From Verrucomicrobiota bacterium (GTDB taxonomy: Bacteria > Verrucomicrobiota > Verrucomicrobiia > Opitutales > UBA953), in contig JAPLTU010000066.1 of the NCBI GenBank assembly GCA_026397965.1, forward strand, positions 1 to 41,858: a stretch of DNA of 41,858 nucleotides. The letters are read 5' to 3'. The notes below the pieces were generated by a model. The model had not been told where the DNA came from. It saw only the letters and a list, made by a program, of their open reading frames with translations, and ran no database searches. Within the stretch, counting starts at the first letter, position 1. Each line of letters opens with the position of its first letter. The translations under genes were made by a program, and so were the position numbers. Below are positions 1 to 8,420 of this stretch, in pieces.

Positions 1-1
1 A

Positions 2-94
2 TTACAACTCCCTTACGATCAGGGGCTTCCAAAATACGCTCAACTTTCGGCTAATTTGGTGCAGCGCCGATTAGACAAGTACGTTACGGCCTGA
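2..94 (+). CDS. C-terminal end of an unidentified protein (partial)
   Basis: The frame starting at base 2 is open for 30 codons and stops with TGA at 92-94. It reads as ordinary protein sequence (for example LPYDQGLPKYAQLS near the start and a basic VQRRLDKY segment near the end). A rho-independent terminator follows within 20 bases, which supports this being the true 3' end of a gene that begins before the window. I do not recognise the family from 30 residues. Confidence 0.55.
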   Translation, partial: LQLPYDQGLPKYAQLSANLVQRRLDKYVTA

Positions 95-110
95 AGGCGG
101 TTTTAAGTCT

Positions 111-141
111 AAAAGGCCTACTCTTTTGGGTAGGTTTTTTT
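111..141 (+). terminator. Rho-independent terminator of the upstream gene
   Basis: CCTAC at 117-121 pairs with GTAGG at 130-134 around an 8-base loop. The stem extends through G-U and A-U pairs (111-116 with 135-140) and runs into a T-tract at 135-141. It lies just after the stop of the partial gene and before the first FecR gene. It also argues against a TTG start at 140 for that gene. Confidence 0.75.
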
Positions 142-205
142 GTTTACGGATTGCAAGCCGGGGGCTGCTCACCGATTTTTGGTATCCCTTCCTAATAACG
201 TATCC

Positions 206-1369
206 ATGCGAAATCTTTTTAAGCCAGCCGTTTTAATCCTCATCGCTCTTTTTCCTGCGCTGGTTTCGGCGGCTTTGCAGAACGGTAAGGTCGAAGTTGG
301 CTTGGTTAAGGGCACCGCTACGCTCATCGATCCGAAGGCGGCTAAGAAGGCTCTCGCCTCTGGTCTGGTTTTTCAAGAAGGGTACACCGTTGAGACAAAT
401 TTAGAATCAACAACTGAACTCATCCTTTCGAATGGTTCTACTTTGATCGTCAGCCCGAACACGTTGCTGGAGATCCGGACGTTTAAGCAAGTCGCCTCTA
501 GTTTGATCATCGAAGGTTCTTACCAAAAGCTCGACAAGGAGCCCAGCCCTTCGGTCACGGAAATTGAGGTCAAGCGCGGTAAGGTTCTCGGCGAAGTCCG
601 AAAGCTGAATCCGATGTCATCTTACACGATCAAGACTCCCGTCGGCGTCGCTCGTATTCGTGGTACGATTTACGAAGTTGGATACGAAGAGGATAAAAAA
701 GGTATGGCAACCATGAGCGTTGGTTGCGTCCGCGGCTCAGTGGAGGCCACGGTCTTTGCTTCGAGCTCGGGTCCGGTTTCGGTGGCGCCAGGTCAGCAGG
801 TGACTGTCGTCGCTCCCGCCCCACCTAAGCCTGCCGCTGAAGAGAAACCAGCTGCCGCCCCCGCACCGGCCGCTGGTACCGCTGCGCCTGCCGCTGGTGC
901 CCCAGCCGCTGCTCCTGCTGCTGGTGCCCCGGCTCCTACTGCCTCTGAGCCAGCCCCGCCTGCTCCCCCTGCGACGCCTGTTTCTATTACGACTTCGGCA
1001 ATGGATTCCAGAACGTTGAGTTCAATTGCGCAAACATTGGCCACTTCAACGTCTCTCCCTCCGACGTTCGCACAAGAAGTTAGTGCCCAAGCGACGCTCG
1101 CGCCGCCGCCGGTTGAGGCTAAACCTGCTACCGATGGAGCCGCAAAGCCTGCTGCCGACGGAACGGCAAAGCCTGCTGCTGAATCAACTGAAAAACCTGC
1201 GGAGTCCAGCCAGGCTACAAGTTCCACCGCACCTACGGCCCCCATGTCGACTTCAACCGGTGGCGGTGGCGGAAGCGCAATCGATCAGCTTGTGCAAAAA
1301 ATTACCGATACGGTGCAGCAGAATGTAGAAAAAGCCGTCCAGACTAATCCGTCCGGCACCGGAGGTTAA
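206..1369 (+). CDS. Secreted FecR-domain protein, copy 1
   Basis: Predicted exported protein of 387 residues with a FecR-type domain; its role is unknown. From the ATG at 206 the N-terminus is a textbook signal peptide: a basic MRNLFK start, a hydrophobic core and cleavage after VSA, about residue 22. A longer frame reaches a TTG at 140, but that lies inside the terminator, so 206 is preferred. The FecR-like region covers roughly residues 45-190, with the SNGSTLIVSPNTLLEIRTF strand pattern. An Ala/Pro-rich low-complexity linker follows (about 205-265), then a second Lys/Pro/Ala stretch and a Gly run before a short amphipathic tail (IDQLVQKITDTVQQNVEKAV). Classical FecR proteins are inner-membrane regulators of TonB-linked sigma factors. 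This one has no sigma factor or receptor beside it, so a structural or binding role is as likely. The next gene is a paralogue. Confidence 0.85.
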   Translation: MRNLFKPAVLILIALFPALVSAALQNGKVEVGLVKGTATLIDPKAAKKALASGLVFQEGYTVETNLESTTELILSNGSTLIVSPNTLLEIRTFKQVASSLIIEGSYQKLDKEPSPSVTEIEVKRGKVLGEVRKLNPMSSYTIKTPVGVARIRGTIYEVGYEEDKKGMATMSVGCVRGSVEATVFASSSGPVSVAPGQQVTVVAPAPPKPAAEEKPAAAPAPAAGTAAPAAGAPAAAPAAGAPAPTASEPAPPAPPATPVSITTSAMDSRTLSSIAQTLATSTSLPPTFAQEVSAQATLAPPPVEAKPATDGAAKPAADGTAKPAAESTEKPAESSQATSSTAPTAPMSTSTGGGGGSAIDQLVQKITDTVQQNVEKAVQTNPSGTGG

Positions 1370-1387
1370 TTTCCCGAACTTAGTTTT

Positions 1388-2392
1388 ATGGGATTATTTC
1401 TTAGACTATTTCTAATTGCTGCCCTCGCTGCTTTACCTGGATTGGCCAGCGCTGCTTTGCAGAATGGAAAAGTCGAGGTCAGTCAGGTTTCCGGTCAAGT
1501 CACCATGATTGATGCGACTTCGCATCGTAAGGCCCTGACGGTTGGTACTGTCTTTCAGCAAGGCACCCAAGTCATCACGGACGCTAATTCTTCGGCAGAA
1601 CTTCAGTTATCGAACGGTTCGACAATCTTGATCAGTCCAGACTCACATTTGGAACTCCGTACTTTTAGGCAGGTACCTTCACGTGATATTGTGGGAAGCG
1701 ATTATCAGAAGGTCAGCAAGGAGCCTAGCCCCTCGGTGACTGAAGTTCTGCTTTTAAAGGGTAAAATCGTCGGTGAAGTCAGAAAGTTGAATCCATCATC
1801 CACCTACACCGTTAAGACTCCGGTGGGTCTGGTGGCAATTCGCGGTACGGTTTATACGGTCGAATGTGGTAAATCTAACACCGGACTTGATAAGGTTGAG
1901 GTGGAATGCGTGCGCGGAGCCGTTGAGGCGACGATTTATGAATATGGTATGGGTCCGGTGGCGATTGCTCCTAGCCGTCGCTTAACGGCCTTCGTGACCG
2001 CCGTTAAAGATCCGATTTTAAATCCTCCCAATCTCGTTGCGACTAAGTTGCCTGAATTAGGACGCAATATTGCCGCGGTCGAAGTCTACATGGCCGAGAT
2101 GAGCTCGGTGCAGCTCCGTGATCTCTCAGCAAATTTGGTAAAGTCATCTTCATTGCCTCCGGAAGTTACGGCGGGCATCGAGGATATAGCTAAAAAGGCC
2201 CCTGCTAGTCCGGACGCTCCTGCTGAAATCAAGAAAGACGTTCCGCCCGTGCCGCCTTCGATCAGCCACATTCCGCAGTCAAATACACCTAGTTCTGGCT
2301 CTACCGGGCCAGTCTTGCAGCAGATTCTCGATAACGTGCAGAAGCTCGTGGAAAAGAACGAGCAGCCTAATCCATCGCCGACGGCGGGTTAA
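1388..2392 (+). CDS. Secreted FecR-domain protein, copy 2
   Basis: Paralogue of the preceding gene, 334 residues, 18 bases downstream, probably in the same transcript. The signal peptide MGLFLRLFLIAALAALPG runs to a cleavage after ASA; the mature N-terminus AALQNGKVEV is the same as in copy 1. The FecR region (about residues 40-195) keeps the same block order, including SNGSTILISPDSHLELRTF and KTPVGLVAIRGTVYTVE. The Ala/Pro linker of copy 1 is almost absent and is replaced by a region with short helices (KLPELGRNIAAVEVYMAEM). The C-terminal tail (VLQQILDNVQKLVEKNEQ then NPSPTAG) matches copy 1's ending in spacing and composition, so the tail is probably functional. Exact function unknown. Confidence 0.85.
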   Translation: MGLFLRLFLIAALAALPGLASAALQNGKVEVSQVSGQVTMIDATSHRKALTVGTVFQQGTQVITDANSSAELQLSNGSTILISPDSHLELRTFRQVPSRDIVGSDYQKVSKEPSPSVTEVLLLKGKIVGEVRKLNPSSTYTVKTPVGLVAIRGTVYTVECGKSNTGLDKVEVECVRGAVEATIYEYGMGPVAIAPSRRLTAFVTAVKDPILNPPNLVATKLPELGRNIAAVEVYMAEMSSVQLRDLSANLVKSSSLPPEVTAGIEDIAKKAPASPDAPAEIKKDVPPVPPSISHIPQSNTPSSGSTGPVLQQILDNVQKLVEKNEQPNPSPTAG

Positions 2393-2484
2393 GTAGCGCT
2401 GCCTTCATCAGTCTTGGACGGTGTAGGGTTGTCTAGATGTTTTCTCCGCTCGCTTTAGCGTCGGCGGGTTACCATCATCTTTTC

Positions 2485-3114
2485 ATGCCGATTGCCGGAA
2501 AGTTTATCACCCTTGAGGGGGGCGAGGGAGCAGGTAAATCTACCCAAGTGGCTCGTTTGGCTGAGCGGCTTGAAGCCAAGGGTGCGACGGTTTTGCGCCT
2601 CCGCGAGCCGGGGGGGACCGCCTTAGGAGAGCAAATGCGGGCGGTCTTAAAGCAGCCCGGATCGATGATCGTCCCGCAAGCCGAAGCGCTACTCTTTGCC
2701 GCCTGTCGGGCTCAGCTCGTCAGCGAGGTCATTATGCCGAGCTTGTCCGCTGGCTCCGTAGTTTTGTGCGATCGGTTCATTGATTCGACGGTGGCCTATC
2801 AGGCTGCTGGTCGCGGCTTGGAACGAAACCTCATTGATGCCGCCAATCGCTTGGCGTGTGGCACGGTCTATCCCGATTTGACCATCCTGCTCGACCTCGA
2901 TCCGGCGCATGGCCTTGGCCGGGCTTCTTTGCGGGATCATGGAAAGCATGATCGGTTCGAGGGTTTAGAGGTTGGCTTTCATCAACGGGTCCGGGCGATG
3001 TATCATGCGCTGGCCCAAGCAGAACCCCACCGATTTTTCGTGGTCGATGCTGCGCAAACTTCCGAAAAAATCTCCGAGATAATCTGGCATGAAGTCCAAC
3101 GCCGTTTCCTCTGA
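2485..3114 (+). CDS. tmk: Thymidylate kinase
   Basis: Phosphorylates dTMP to dTDP with ATP in the cytoplasm, for dTTP synthesis. From the ATG at 2485 the protein is 209 residues, the usual length. It starts close to the family consensus with the P-loop GGEGAGKST at residues 12-20. REPGGT follows in the substrate-binding region, then the CDRFIDSTVAYQ block (DR motif) and a LID segment with LRDHGKHDRFE. A longer frame starts at 2437, where an AGGG sits nine bases upstream. The extra 16 residues are not family-like, so 2485 is preferred, but the start is not certain. The gene overlaps holB by 26 bases; the tmk-holB pairing is common in bacteria. Confidence 0.93.
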   Translation: MPIAGKFITLEGGEGAGKSTQVARLAERLEAKGATVLRLREPGGTALGEQMRAVLKQPGSMIVPQAEALLFAACRAQLVSEVIMPSLSAGSVVLCDRFIDSTVAYQAAGRGLERNLIDAANRLACGTVYPDLTILLDLDPAHGLGRASLRDHGKHDRFEGLEVGFHQRVRAMYHALAQAEPHRFFVVDAAQTSEKISEIIWHEVQRRFL

Positions 3115-4039
3115 CCTCGCGGATTTGCCCGCCATGAAGGTTCTTTTGCGTGCTCGCGCCGAAGGCCGGATGCCGCATGCCGTCTTATTGACGGGGGCGG
3201 ACGATGCGTTACTCGAAAAAGCGGCGGAGAAATTGGCGGCTATTCACTTGGACGATACGAACCCCATTGAGTGTCCGGACTGCCGTGTTCTCCGACCTGC
3301 GAAAAAATCGCGACGCATTAATATCGAGAGCACGCAACAGGTAATCGCTGGGCTTCGTCTGACGTCTATTGGCGCCCGGAGGGTTGTGATCGTGCATGAG
3401 CCTGACCGGTTCGAATCTTCGGCGGCCAATGCTTTTCTTAAGTCATTGGAAGAACCTCCGCCGGGCACCTTAATCATCTTGCAGACGACAAATTACTACC
3501 GCGTCATGGCCACGATCCTGAGCCGTTGCTTACGTTTCCATCTTGGCGGGCAGGCTTCGGCGGTTACCGATCCGGCTTGGTTGGACTGGCTACGGGAATT
3601 CGATCGACTGCTGACCAGGATGGTGAACGGCCCAAGCAGCCCGACTTCTCGCGTATCGGAGGTATTTATCCCGCTGTATGCCTTATGCGCCCGCTTTGAG
3701 GTTTTACAGGAACTCTTTGTCGAAGAAGCCCTGAAAGATGCGCCACCGCCTCCGCCTACCGATGACGACGAAGATGAAATCGAAGAAGCCCATGAGTCGT
3801 CGGTTCGCCGGGGGGTTCGGCATCGAATGTTGGTTTCGATCGAAGAACGGCTCCGGCTTATGGGTCGAGCGCATCCGGAGTGCGGGGCTCAAGTCGCCTC
3901 GGCCGTAGAATACCTGGAAGAGGCCCGCGCCCGACTCGAACTTAGTTATCAGTCGGTGGCAGCCATGGAGCAGTTTTTCCTGCAAACATTGAGAACCTTT
4001 GCGGTCCGTGTCCGCCCGGAGCCGGTCGGCTTACGATAG
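3089..4039 (+). CDS. holB: DNA polymerase III clamp-loader delta-prime subunit
   Basis: Clamp-loader subunit of the replicative polymerase, 316 residues. The region RMPHAVLLTGADDALLEK occupies the P-loop position but lacks GKT, as in delta-prime proteins that do not hydrolyse ATP. It keeps the AAA+ core that follows: a Walker B-like VVIVHEPDRF, the conserved NAFLKSLEEPP, and the SRC motif (ILSRCLRF). One CPDC pair is left where the family often carries a four-Cys zinc module. An acidic stretch (DDDEDEIEE) near residue 230 is unusual. The start at 3089 overlaps tmk; 3134 is an alternative. Moderately divergent, but motifs plus the tmk context make the call firm. Confidence 0.85.
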   Translation: MKSNAVSSDLADLPAMKVLLRARAEGRMPHAVLLTGADDALLEKAAEKLAAIHLDDTNPIECPDCRVLRPAKKSRRINIESTQQVIAGLRLTSIGARRVVIVHEPDRFESSAANAFLKSLEEPPPGTLIILQTTNYYRVMATILSRCLRFHLGGQASAVTDPAWLDWLREFDRLLTRMVNGPSSPTSRVSEVFIPLYALCARFEVLQELFVEEALKDAPPPPPTDDDEDEIEEAHESSVRRGVRHRMLVSIEERLRLMGRAHPECGAQVASAVEYLEEARARLELSYQSVAAMEQFFLQTLRTFAVRVRPEPVGLR

Positions 4040-4089
4040 TTCCGCTGCCGCTTGAAACTTCACCCCCCTAAAGGAGTTATACTTTAAAG

Positions 4090-4662
4090 ATGTCCCAAGA
4101 TGAGCCGCTCCTCCCCGATGATGTGGAGGATAAGAGGCTGATGCTTTTGGTGGCAGGCGGAGACGACGACGCGCTCCGACTTTTGGTAAATCGTCATCAC
4201 CCCCGCTTGGTTGGTTATTTGCGCGGCGAAGTAGGCTCGCTGGCCACGGCCGAAGAGTTGGCCATGGAGGTCTTTATCCGCTTGCATCGGGCGGCGAATC
4301 GCTGGCGGCCCGAGGCCAAGCTCAGTACTTACCTGATTCATATCGCGCGGAATCTGGTTCTAAACGAATGGCGGCGGCGCGGGCGTAAGCCAACCACGGC
4401 TCTGGATTCGACCCCGGAGCCCGGCGATCATAGCCAAACTTCCGCTCGTCGGTTGAACGAGCTTGATGAAGCCTTTCAGCGGGCGATTGCGCAGCTTCCC
4501 CCCGAGCAGCGGACGGCTATCCTCTTGCTCGTGCAGCAGGAGCTGGCCTACGAAGATATCGCCGAAATCATGGATGCACCTGTTTCTTCGGTCAAAACTT
4601 GGATACATCGTGCCCGTGCGCGCCTGCGCGAGCTACTCAAAGACTTTTATGGACCTGCTTAA
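4090..4662 (+). CDS. ECF-type sigma-70 family RNA polymerase sigma factor
   Basis: Alternative sigma factor, 190 residues. Region 2 spans about residues 20-90 (LVNRHHPRLVGYLRGEVG, then AEELAMEVFIRLHRA and the STYLIHIARNLVLNEWRRR helix for the -10 element). Region 4 spans about 125-185 (LPPEQRTAILLLVQQELAYEDIA, then the helix-turn-helix PVSSVKTWIHRARARLRELL for the -35 element). Regions 1.1 and 3 are absent, as in ECF sigmas. AAAGGAG at 4070-4076 is a fairly good ribosome site for the ATG at 4090. The next two genes encode a membrane protein and a secreted protein, and are likely to belong to its regulatory circuit. Confidence 0.93.
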   Translation: MSQDEPLLPDDVEDKRLMLLVAGGDDDALRLLVNRHHPRLVGYLRGEVGSLATAEELAMEVFIRLHRAANRWRPEAKLSTYLIHIARNLVLNEWRRRGRKPTTALDSTPEPGDHSQTSARRLNELDEAFQRAIAQLPPEQRTAILLLVQQELAYEDIAEIMDAPVSSVKTWIHRARARLRELLKDFYGPA

Positions 4663-4711
4663 TCTCTGCAACTTCGCCGTTTCTACGGTGTTTAACCTAA
4701 CGAACTGAACC

Positions 4712-5074
4712 ATGGATAACTCTGATCAATCCACCTTCGAACGAGACCTCTCGGCCGCGCTAGGCCGCAAGGCCGCCGTGGTGGTTCCTGGGTTTGCGGA
4801 ACGAGTGGTCGAGGTAGTCCAAGTTAAGCGCCGTCGCGCCAACGTAATCCGTTGGAGCTCGTGGATTACCACCGCCGCCGCCTGTTTGGTCACTATTTTC
4901 CTCACCAAAGAACCTTCGGAAGAGTCTTTAATCAGGCAGACTCGTGCCTTACTCGCCAGCGATGAGTCCGCTCAATTCAACGAAATCTTAGGCTTGGCCA
5001 ATGATCTTTCGGTCTTAGCTCCTGTCATCGAGAAATCCACTTTGGTGGATGTCCTCACGTCTCCGGGCTCTTGA
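4712..5074 (+). CDS. Small single-pass membrane protein, possible anti-sigma factor
   Basis: Protein of 120 residues directly downstream of the ECF sigma gene. The N-terminal ~45 residues are cytoplasm-like and end in a basic cluster (VKRRRANVIRW). One membrane helix follows (about 50-67, SSWITTAAACLVTIFL), then a ~50-residue external tail with no recognised domain. Topology and gene order fit an anti-sigma factor, but the HxxxCxxC zinc motif of ZAS-type anti-sigmas is missing, so this role is inference. The stop overlaps a TTG that could start the next gene, so the two are tightly coupled. Confidence 0.6.
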   Translation: MDNSDQSTFERDLSAALGRKAAVVVPGFAERVVEVVQVKRRRANVIRWSSWITTAAACLVTIFLTKEPSEESLIRQTRALLASDESAQFNEILGLANDLSVLAPVIEKSTLVDVLTSPGS

Positions 5075-5079
5075 TTACC

Positions 5080-5634
5080 ATGAAATTCGCACCTCTTTTT
5101 ATTGCGCTTGGGTTAGCCATGAATGCTTGGGCAGCAGATGCCCCCGCCGGCAAAGGTTCGGCAGATACGGCGCCGTCAGCCGAAGAAATTCAGACCATCC
5201 GTAAGATACTGGAGCTTCCTCCCGAGCGCCTTTCACGCATCCGCGGGGCGATCGAACACATCGAGAAGCTGCCGCCGGGAGCCCGGAAGGAATTTGCCGA
5301 TAAGTTAGCTAAATTTGAAACCGCTACGCCAGAAGAACGACGCAAGCTGACCAAGGAGCTACGCGAACACGGTGGCTTCAACGGCCGGGTACTGGATCAC
5401 TATTTTAAATCTCTCCCGCCCGAAAAGGCAAAGGCTGAGCGGGTACGTATCAACGGACTCACCCCCGAGCAACGTGAGGAATTCATCCGCCAGCAGGCCG
5501 AACGTTTTTCTGTTGAGTTGGCCAAGGAGGGTGAAAAGAAATCCGGTGGCGAGAAGAAGGCGGTCAAGCGTCCAAAGGCCGAAGAGCCTCGACCCGAAGG
5601 GGCGGCGGTGACGCCTCCGCCGGTCATTCAATAA
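5080..5634 (+). CDS. Secreted DUF3106-like protein
   Basis: Exported protein of 184 residues from the ATG at 5080; a TTG at 5071 would add three residues and overlap the previous stop. The signal peptide MKFAPLFIALGLAMNAWA is followed by a mature region beginning ADAPAG. The mature protein is helical and highly charged, with repeated short motifs of the form L.PE.R...R...L (LPPERLSRIRG, TPEERRKLTKELRE, LPPEKAKAERVR, LTPEQREEFIRQQ). This resembles DUF3106 and the LTXXQ-type envelope-stress sensors. The C-terminus is a Lys/Glu/Pro tail. Its place third behind a sigma factor and a membrane protein suggests a periplasmic sensor or target of that circuit; this is inference. Confidence 0.65.
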   Translation: MKFAPLFIALGLAMNAWAADAPAGKGSADTAPSAEEIQTIRKILELPPERLSRIRGAIEHIEKLPPGARKEFADKLAKFETATPEERRKLTKELREHGGFNGRVLDHYFKSLPPEKAKAERVRINGLTPEQREEFIRQQAERFSVELAKEGEKKSGGEKKAVKRPKAEEPRPEGAAVTPPPVIQ

Positions 5635-5637
5635 CGA

Positions 5638-6498
5638 TCAACCGGTGCCCTGCGGGCCGTGCTTCCAGCGGTCGTGTGCCCAGAGCCATTCCACGCAGGC
5701 TTCATCGCTGGAGCGTAATCGGTCAGCCAGCCAGTTGTTTGATTCAATGGTCAGGCCGGTCGAGTCTTTGGCGTTAAGTACCACGGAGTGGAGTCGGCAC
5801 TGCCAGAAGCTTTTACGCTCCGCCCAGAAAATCCGGCTCTCCGCGCCGAAGCGCTGGGCGATGATTCCTGGAAGGTCCGTGGCGAGGCAAGGACTGCCCA
5901 TAAAATCAATGGAAATCCCTTGGGGGGTATTTTGGTCAAACAGAATGCACGTGATTTGTTTTTCGCGGACCGCCTTCATGGCTCGGCCAAAGCCCTCGCG
6001 GCGCGAAACCAATTGCATCCCGAAGCGCTCGCGCGCGTTTTTGACCCAAGTGTTGGCGCCCGGTTGGTTGAGTGGACGAAAAAGCACGACCCACTGTTTC
6101 TCCGCAAGTTGAGGGTGAAGCAGCGGGGCGACCGTCATCATTTCCATGGGCGTGAAATGCGGAACGAAGAGGACGATGCCTTCCGCCGTTTCGGTCAGGC
6201 TGGAGGGGCCACGCAGCATGCTCTCATCAAGCGTGACGCGGCGGCGGATTTCTTCGGGTGAAAAGAGCGGGGAGGCGATGGAGAAAAGGCCCATCTCCGC
6301 TGCTCGCCGACAGGAAGTTTGGCCGATACGTTTCACCCAAGCGGCATCACGATCAGGAAAAGCAACCCGAAGATTACGGGTGAGGATTTTTCGGCGTAAG
6401 ATCCATAGCACGCCACCCCAGCCCGCGGCATTGATCCGGGCAAAGCCTTCGGGCAGGCGAGTCAAGAGCCAAGCATAGATCGCGATGAAGGGTCGCAT
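5638..6498 (-). CDS. LpxL/HtrB-type lipid A or lysophospholipid acyltransferase
   Basis: Predicted inner-membrane acyltransferase of 286 residues, of the family that adds secondary acyl chains to lipid A. It has a hydrophobic N-terminus (AIYAWLLTRLPEGF) and the Arg-rich RRKILTRNLRVAFPD block. The catalytic HX4(D/E) motif is HFTPME in FVPHFTPMEMM, with Glu as the acidic residue. The later blocks include LFRPLNQPG and LFDQNTPQG with a bulky segment preceding FMG, as in the family. It is last in the minus-strand aroC operon, nine bases after the P-loop gene, and ends three bases from the convergent DUF3106-like gene. Which acyl position or lipid it modifies cannot be told. Confidence 0.82.
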   Translation of the reverse strand: MRPFIAIYAWLLTRLPEGFARINAAGWGGVLWILRRKILTRNLRVAFPDRDAAWVKRIGQTSCRRAAEMGLFSIASPLFSPEEIRRRVTLDESMLRGPSSLTETAEGIVLFVPHFTPMEMMTVAPLLHPQLAEKQWVVLFRPLNQPGANTWVKNARERFGMQLVSRREGFGRAMKAVREKQITCILFDQNTPQGISIDFMGSPCLATDLPGIIAQRFGAESRIFWAERKSFWQCRLHSVVLNAKDSTGLTIESNNWLADRLRSSDEACVEWLWAHDRWKHGPQGTG

Positions 6499-6507
6499 GC
6501 GGGATTT

Positions 6508-7239
6508 TTAGCTCCGACCTTCTTGGCGGAGGATATCGCCGATTTCCGTCACTAAAATATTTCGGCGACCTAATTCATCCCGGGCGAAATATTTGTCCGG
6601 CTGACGGACCAGGTCAAACGGTTCGTCGGGCAGGTTATCTTCATCAAACTCCATCTCGTCGACGGCATCGATATCATCGAAGATATGCGAAAGACGGAGG
6701 GGTTCACCGTGGATGGCCTGGGCCGGATTCGCGATGCTGCCGTCTTTGAGCAGATTAAAAAACAGGCAGGGATAGAATGCTTTTTCATACGGAGCCAAGA
6801 AACGCGTGACCCATTGGCCAGGCACTTCCCACCGCCGATTAATGACGACAGTGTCCGAAAAGTGAATGCACGGCTCGTACCATTTCTCCACCGCTTCATG
6901 CCGCTGAGACAGCGGGCAATCGACGACCGTGACAATACGTTGCACGCGCCACACCGCATCGGGTAGCGTGGGCTTGAGCGCCCGATGCAGGGCCTCCATC
7001 TGGTCGATGACGGACAGGCCGCCATGCAGGACCAGGATGGCCGCCTCCTCTGTGCCTGGCGCCGGCACGGTGGCTTGCCCGTTAGTAAAACTCCATTGGT
7101 CAGGAAGTTCGGCCCCTTCGCGAGTTTCGCGTAAAATTCGGATGACCTGGCCCTCGGGCCAGGCATTTTCGGAGAGTTCACGGACGGCGTCCGCCCGGCC
7201 AGAGCCTTTGGGGCCGATGACAAGGATGAGAGGTGTCAT
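6508..7239 (-). CDS. P-loop NTPase-like protein, possibly G3E/CobW-related
   Basis: Cytoplasmic protein of 243 residues starting at [14 protein letters not shown]. The start at 7239 forms an ATGA overlap with the aroC stop; an in-frame ATG 15 bases upstream is less likely. The N-terminal GPKGSGRA lies where a Walker A motif would be but has Arg instead of Lys-Ser/Thr, so nucleotide hydrolysis is doubtful. The middle block [16 protein letters not shown] followed by [10 protein letters not shown] resembles the VD...AD.ivlNK pattern of G3E GTPases, with the guanine-specifying NKxD degraded. The C-terminus is acidic ([20 protein letters not shown]). I do not recognise an exact family; the G3E relation is a hypothesis. 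Confidence 0.6.
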   Translation of the reverse strand: MTPLILVIGPKGSGRADAVRELSENAWPEGQVIRILRETREGAELPDQWSFTNGQATVPAPGTEEAAILVLHGGLSVIDQMEALHRALKPTLPDAVWRVQRIVTVVDCPLSQRHEAVEKWYEPCIHFSDTVVINRRWEVPGQWVTRFLAPYEKAFYPCLFFNLLKDGSIANPAQAIHGEPLRLSHIFDDIDAVDEMEFDEDNLPDEPFDLVRQPDKYFARDELGRRNILVTEIGDILRQEGRS

Positions 7240-8345
7240 GCCTTGCGCCCACAACGACCGAAGGGAGCATTTTGACCGCGATCGCGGATCCAGTGGTCGA
7301 CGGCGACGAGTGCCGCCATCGCCTCGACAATGGGAACGGCGCGCGGGAGGACGCAGGGGTCATGCCGGCCCTTAGCGCTCAGCTCAGTGGCTTTCCCGTC
7401 TGGCCCCACGGTGCGTTGCGGTTTCAGGACGGTGGCCGTAGGTTTGAAAGCGATGCGGAAGACGACGTCTTCGCCGTTCGTGATACCGCCTTGGGTGCCG
7501 CCGGAACGATTAGTCGCCGTCCGAATTTTTCCGCCCTTGCGGATGAATTCATCGTTATGCGCACTGCCGCGTAAAAGCGTGCCGTTGAAGCCGCTCCCGA
7601 TTTCAAAGCCTTTCGTCGCCGGAAGGGAGAGCATGGCCTTACCGAGGTCGGCTTCAAAGCGGTCAAAGACAGGCGAACCCAGCCCGGGGGGAAGGTTTTC
7701 AATCACGCAACAGATGACGCCACCAACGGAATCGCCTTCGGCACGAGCGGCCCGAATCAGCGCATCGATCTTGGCGGCCGTGGCCGGGTGCGGGCAGCGC
7801 GTCGGACTGGCTTCGACTTGTTTAAGCGAAGGGGTCTGGGTAGGTGTCGGCATCTTGATTTCGGCGACGCTCTCAACCCAGGCCGTGATTTTAGCGCCGC
7901 AGGCGTGCTTTAGGACGGTCTTTGCCACGGCCCCGGCAGCAACCCGCGCCGCCGTTTCGCGGGCAGACGAACGGCCACCGCCTTCGATCGCGCGGATACC
8001 ATATTTAGCATCGTAAGTGTAGTCAGCATGCGACGGCCGGTAAGCGGTTTTCATTTCAGCATAGGCCTGAGGGCGTTGGTCGCCATTGCGAATGACGATT
8101 GCGATGGGCGAGCCGAGCGTGAAGCCATCGTGCGAGATGCCGGAAAGGATTTCGGGAAGATCTTCTTCTTTGCGCTGGGTGGTCAGGGCACTTTGGCCTG
8201 GGCGACGGCGCGCCAGTTCGCTTTTCAAAAAATTAATATCAAAGGGCACTCGCGGCGGGCAGCCGTCGATGACGACGCCCATGGCGGGTCCATGACTTTC
8301 ACCGAAAGTCGCGATGCGGAAGTTTTGGCCGTGAATGTTGCCCAT
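7236..8345 (-). CDS. aroC: Chorismate synthase
   Basis: Last shikimate-pathway enzyme: converts EPSP to chorismate using reduced FMN, in the cytoplasm. It has 369 residues, a normal length. The start reads [19 protein letters not shown], with the GESHG signature. [17 protein letters not shown], the [16 protein letters not shown] block and the [17 protein letters not shown] signature follow in order; the [16 protein letters not shown] block is near the C-terminus. First gene of a minus-strand operon with the P-loop and acyltransferase genes. Confidence 0.97.
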   Translation of the reverse strand: MGNIHGQNFRIATFGESHGPAMGVVIDGCPPRVPFDINFLKSELARRRPGQSALTTQRKEEDLPEILSGISHDGFTLGSPIAIVIRNGDQRPQAYAEMKTAYRPSHADYTYDAKYGIRAIEGGGRSSARETAARVAAGAVAKTVLKHACGAKITAWVESVAEIKMPTPTQTPSLKQVEASPTRCPHPATAAKIDALIRAARAEGDSVGGVICCVIENLPPGLGSPVFDRFEADLGKAMLSLPATKGFEIGSGFNGTLLRGSAHNDEFIRKGGKIRTATNRSGGTQGGITNGEDVVFRIAFKPTATVLKPQRTVGPDGKATELSAKGRHDPCVLPRAVPIVEAMAALVAVDHWIRDRGQNAPFGRCGRKA

Positions 8346-8365
8346 AGAAAGTTTGGTAAAAAGAA

Positions 8366-8395
8366 ACGCCGCCGAGCCTGAGGGCCGGGCGGCGT
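8366..8395 (-). terminator. Rho-independent terminator between the lipoprotein gene and aroC
   Basis: On the minus strand, ACGCCGCC (8395-8388) pairs perfectly with GGCGGCGT (8373-8366) around a 14-base loop and is followed by a T-rich run ending about 8360. It separates the lipoprotein gene from the aroC operon, so the two are probably transcribed independently. Confidence 0.8.
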
Positions 8396-8420
8396 CCGTT
8401 TGGCGGTTCCGCCCCGACGC

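Noticed and set aside
841-960. Repeated Ala/Pro codons that look like a tandem array
   Set aside because: Units vary in length and sequence and lie within a coding linker; not a CRISPR or a DNA repeat.
793-1245. A 150-codon minus-strand frame opposite the Ala/Pro linker of FecR copy 1
   Set aside because: Low-complexity Ala/Gly composition produced by the repetitive codons of the real gene.
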